Below are positions 4,943 through 5,739 of a stretch of DNA of 5,739 bases, piece after piece (within the stretch, counting starts at the first letter, position 1; each line of letters opens with the position of its first letter). The position numbers were made by a program, and so were the translations under genes. This DNA comes from CAZYZQ01 sp964652075 (GTDB lineage Bacteria; Bacillota; Clostridia; Oscillospirales; Oscillospiraceae): the NCBI GenBank assembly GCA_964652075.1, contig CAZYZQ010000121.1, forward strand, positions 1-5,739, read 5' to 3'. A model generated the notes under the pieces. It saw nothing but the letters and a program-made list of their open reading frames with translations, did not search any database and had not been told where the DNA came from.

Positions 4943-5059
4943 ATGAAGGACTATAAACAGATGTATCTAACCATGGTACAGGCGCTCATCGAGGGGCAGC
5001 GGAGCTGTGAGGCCATATACATCGAGACAGAGGAAGAAACAGCACCCCGGCAGGATTGA
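4943..5059 (+). CDS. Small 38-aa peptide gene, divergent from the Arc-like regulator
   Basis: The reading MKDYKQMYLTMVQALIEGQ then an acidic, Glu-rich end (IETEEETAPRQD) gives a 38-aa soluble peptide, helical in its first two thirds. Support for a real gene is an ATG with GGGGTGA 8 bases upstream, an extended -10 promoter about 60 bp upstream, and a hairpin spanning the stop codon. Many Oscillospiraceae genomes carry short peptides that begin with a similar M-K-D-Y-x-x-M-Y, from recall and unverified. I know no function for them. It does not look like a membrane toxin (no hydrophobic segment) or a bacteriocin with a leader. The stop codon (5057-5059) lies inside the terminator hairpin. Confidence 0.6.
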   Translation: MKDYKQMYLTMVQALIEGQRSCEAIYIETEEETAPRQD

Positions 5060-5074
5060 AGATCCGCCGGGGTG
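5043..5074. terminator. Hairpin between the 38-aa gene and argS, likely bidirectional terminator
   Basis: CACCCCGGC at 5043-5051 pairs with GCCGGGGTG at 5066-5074, and an inner GGAT/ATCC stem (5053-5056 with 5062-5065) continues it past one bulged A. The left arm is inside the 38-aa gene. T-richness after the stem is poor on both strands (minus: CTGTTTCTTCC). It separates two converging transcripts and is the only candidate terminator for argS in the window. Confidence 0.6.
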
Positions 5075-5083
5075 TACGCTTCG

Positions 5084-5739
5084 TTACATTTTCTCCGGTG
5101 CGGAGAAGCCGAGAATATCAATGCAGTCGGAGAGGACGGCGCGGGTGAGCGCGATGAGGGCCAGATAGCCGCTGCGCTTCTCCGTGTCCTCCTCGGACAG
5201 GATGCGTGTCTCGTGGTAGAATTTGTTGACGCAGCCCGCCAGCTCGTAGATATACGCGCAGATCTGGTTCGGCGCGTTGTCGCGGTAGGCGATTTGCAGG
5301 TTGTCCGCGAAGCGGGTGAGCGAGAGCATCAGCTCCTTCTCCACAGCCGTCTCCGGTGCGCGGAGGGGAAGCTCGGCGCCAGTTGTGCCGGCCTTGTTCA
5401 GGATGGAGTTGATGCGGACGATCGTGTAGAGGATATACGGGCCGGTGTTGCCCTCGAACGCCGCGAAGCGATCCATGTCGAAGACGTAGTCCTTCGTCGG
5501 CTGGTTCGACAGGTCGCCGTACTTGAGCGCGGCCATCGCGATCAGGCGCGCGGTGTCGCGCATCTCGGACGCCTCGACAATCTGGTTCTCCTGAATCTTC
5601 GCGTAGACAAAGTCGGTGATCTCCGCAATCAGGCGCTCGAGGCGCATGACGCCGCCTTCGCGGGTTTTGAACGGCTTGCCGTCCTTGCCGTTCATCGTGC
5701 CGAAGCCGAGGAACTGCAGCGCCGTCGAATCCGGGCCGA
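5084..5739 (-). CDS. argS: Arginyl-tRNA synthetase, C-terminal part (5' truncated by window end)
   Basis: The last 218 codons of ArgRS are present; the start is beyond the right edge. ArgRS attaches arginine to tRNA-Arg and is a class Ia synthetase. Visible are FLGFGTMNGKDGKPFKTR, with FKTR at about 5660-5671 in the position of the KMSKS loop, and GGVMRLERL. Then comes the conserved DYVFDMDRFAAFEGNTGPY stretch (FEGNTGPY near 5435-5458), followed by the alpha-helical DALR anticodon-binding domain, where the usual spacing FADNLQ, ICAYIYELAGCVNKFYHE and SGYLALIALTRAVLSDCIDILG is seen. The end -APEKM matches the usual PE(R/K)M terminus, so the 3' end is complete (TAA at 5084-5086). It converges on the 38-aa gene with a hairpin between. 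Whether it is in an operon upstream cannot be seen. Confidence 0.96.
   Translation of the reverse strand, partial: GPDSTALQFLGFGTMNGKDGKPFKTREGGVMRLERLIAEITDFVYAKIQENQIVEASEMRDTARLIAMAALKYGDLSNQPTKDYVFDMDRFAAFEGNTGPYILYTIVRINSILNKAGTTGAELPLRAPETAVEKELMLSLTRFADNLQIAYRDNAPNQICAYIYELAGCVNKFYHETRILSEEDTEKRSGYLALIALTRAVLSDCIDILGFSAPEKM

Overview
The window looks like chromosomal DNA of a spore-forming, GC-rich member of the Clostridia, most likely an Oscillospiraceae/Ruminococcaceae-type gut bacterium. The basis is low-GC-Gram-positive protein relatives (ribosomal protein L17, ArgRS, a DUF1934/YwiB-like protein, SpoVAC), strong Shine-Dalgarno sites, many GC-rich codons, and a SpoVA protein found only in endospore formers. 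The genus cannot be fixed from the sequence alone.

Layout. Positions 1-640 hold the end of the large ribosomal protein/RNA polymerase operon: the last part of rpoA, then rplQ, closed by a 16-bp perfect hairpin with a T-run. Positions 690-1152 hold a lone spoVAC with its own terminator, which overlaps the end of the gene. Positions 1151-2335, on the minus strand, hold two genes I do not recognise by name: an acidic 136-aa protein with a good promoter and its own terminator, and downstream of it a 238-aa coiled-coil-like protein. Positions 2336-2520 are a divergent promoter region. Positions 2521-4374 are a tight three-gene plus-strand cluster: D-alanine--D-alanine ligase (ddl), a DUF1934 beta-barrel protein overlapping it by 4 nt, and a small protein with a membrane helix, an arginine-rich linker and a soluble C-terminal domain. 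Positions 4375-4658 carry no gene but contain a palindromic 26-bp-armed repeat element and a strong terminator hairpin.

Positions 4659-5059 are the most unusual part: a 55-aa ribbon-helix-helix (Arc-like) regulator on the minus strand and a 38-aa peptide gene on the plus strand, divergent from each other. A 116-bp gap separates them, with an extended -10 promoter and three head-to-tail 11-bp repeats that look like an operator. Neither gene is long enough to be caught by a routine ORF cutoff. The window ends inside argS (minus strand), whose C-terminal third is present.

Functionally the region is mostly housekeeping (transcription, translation, cell-wall precursor synthesis, tRNA charging) plus one germination/spore gene. 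The accessory content is the repeat element and the small regulator/peptide pair. I see no phage, transposase, CRISPR or defence genes, and no tRNA or rRNA.
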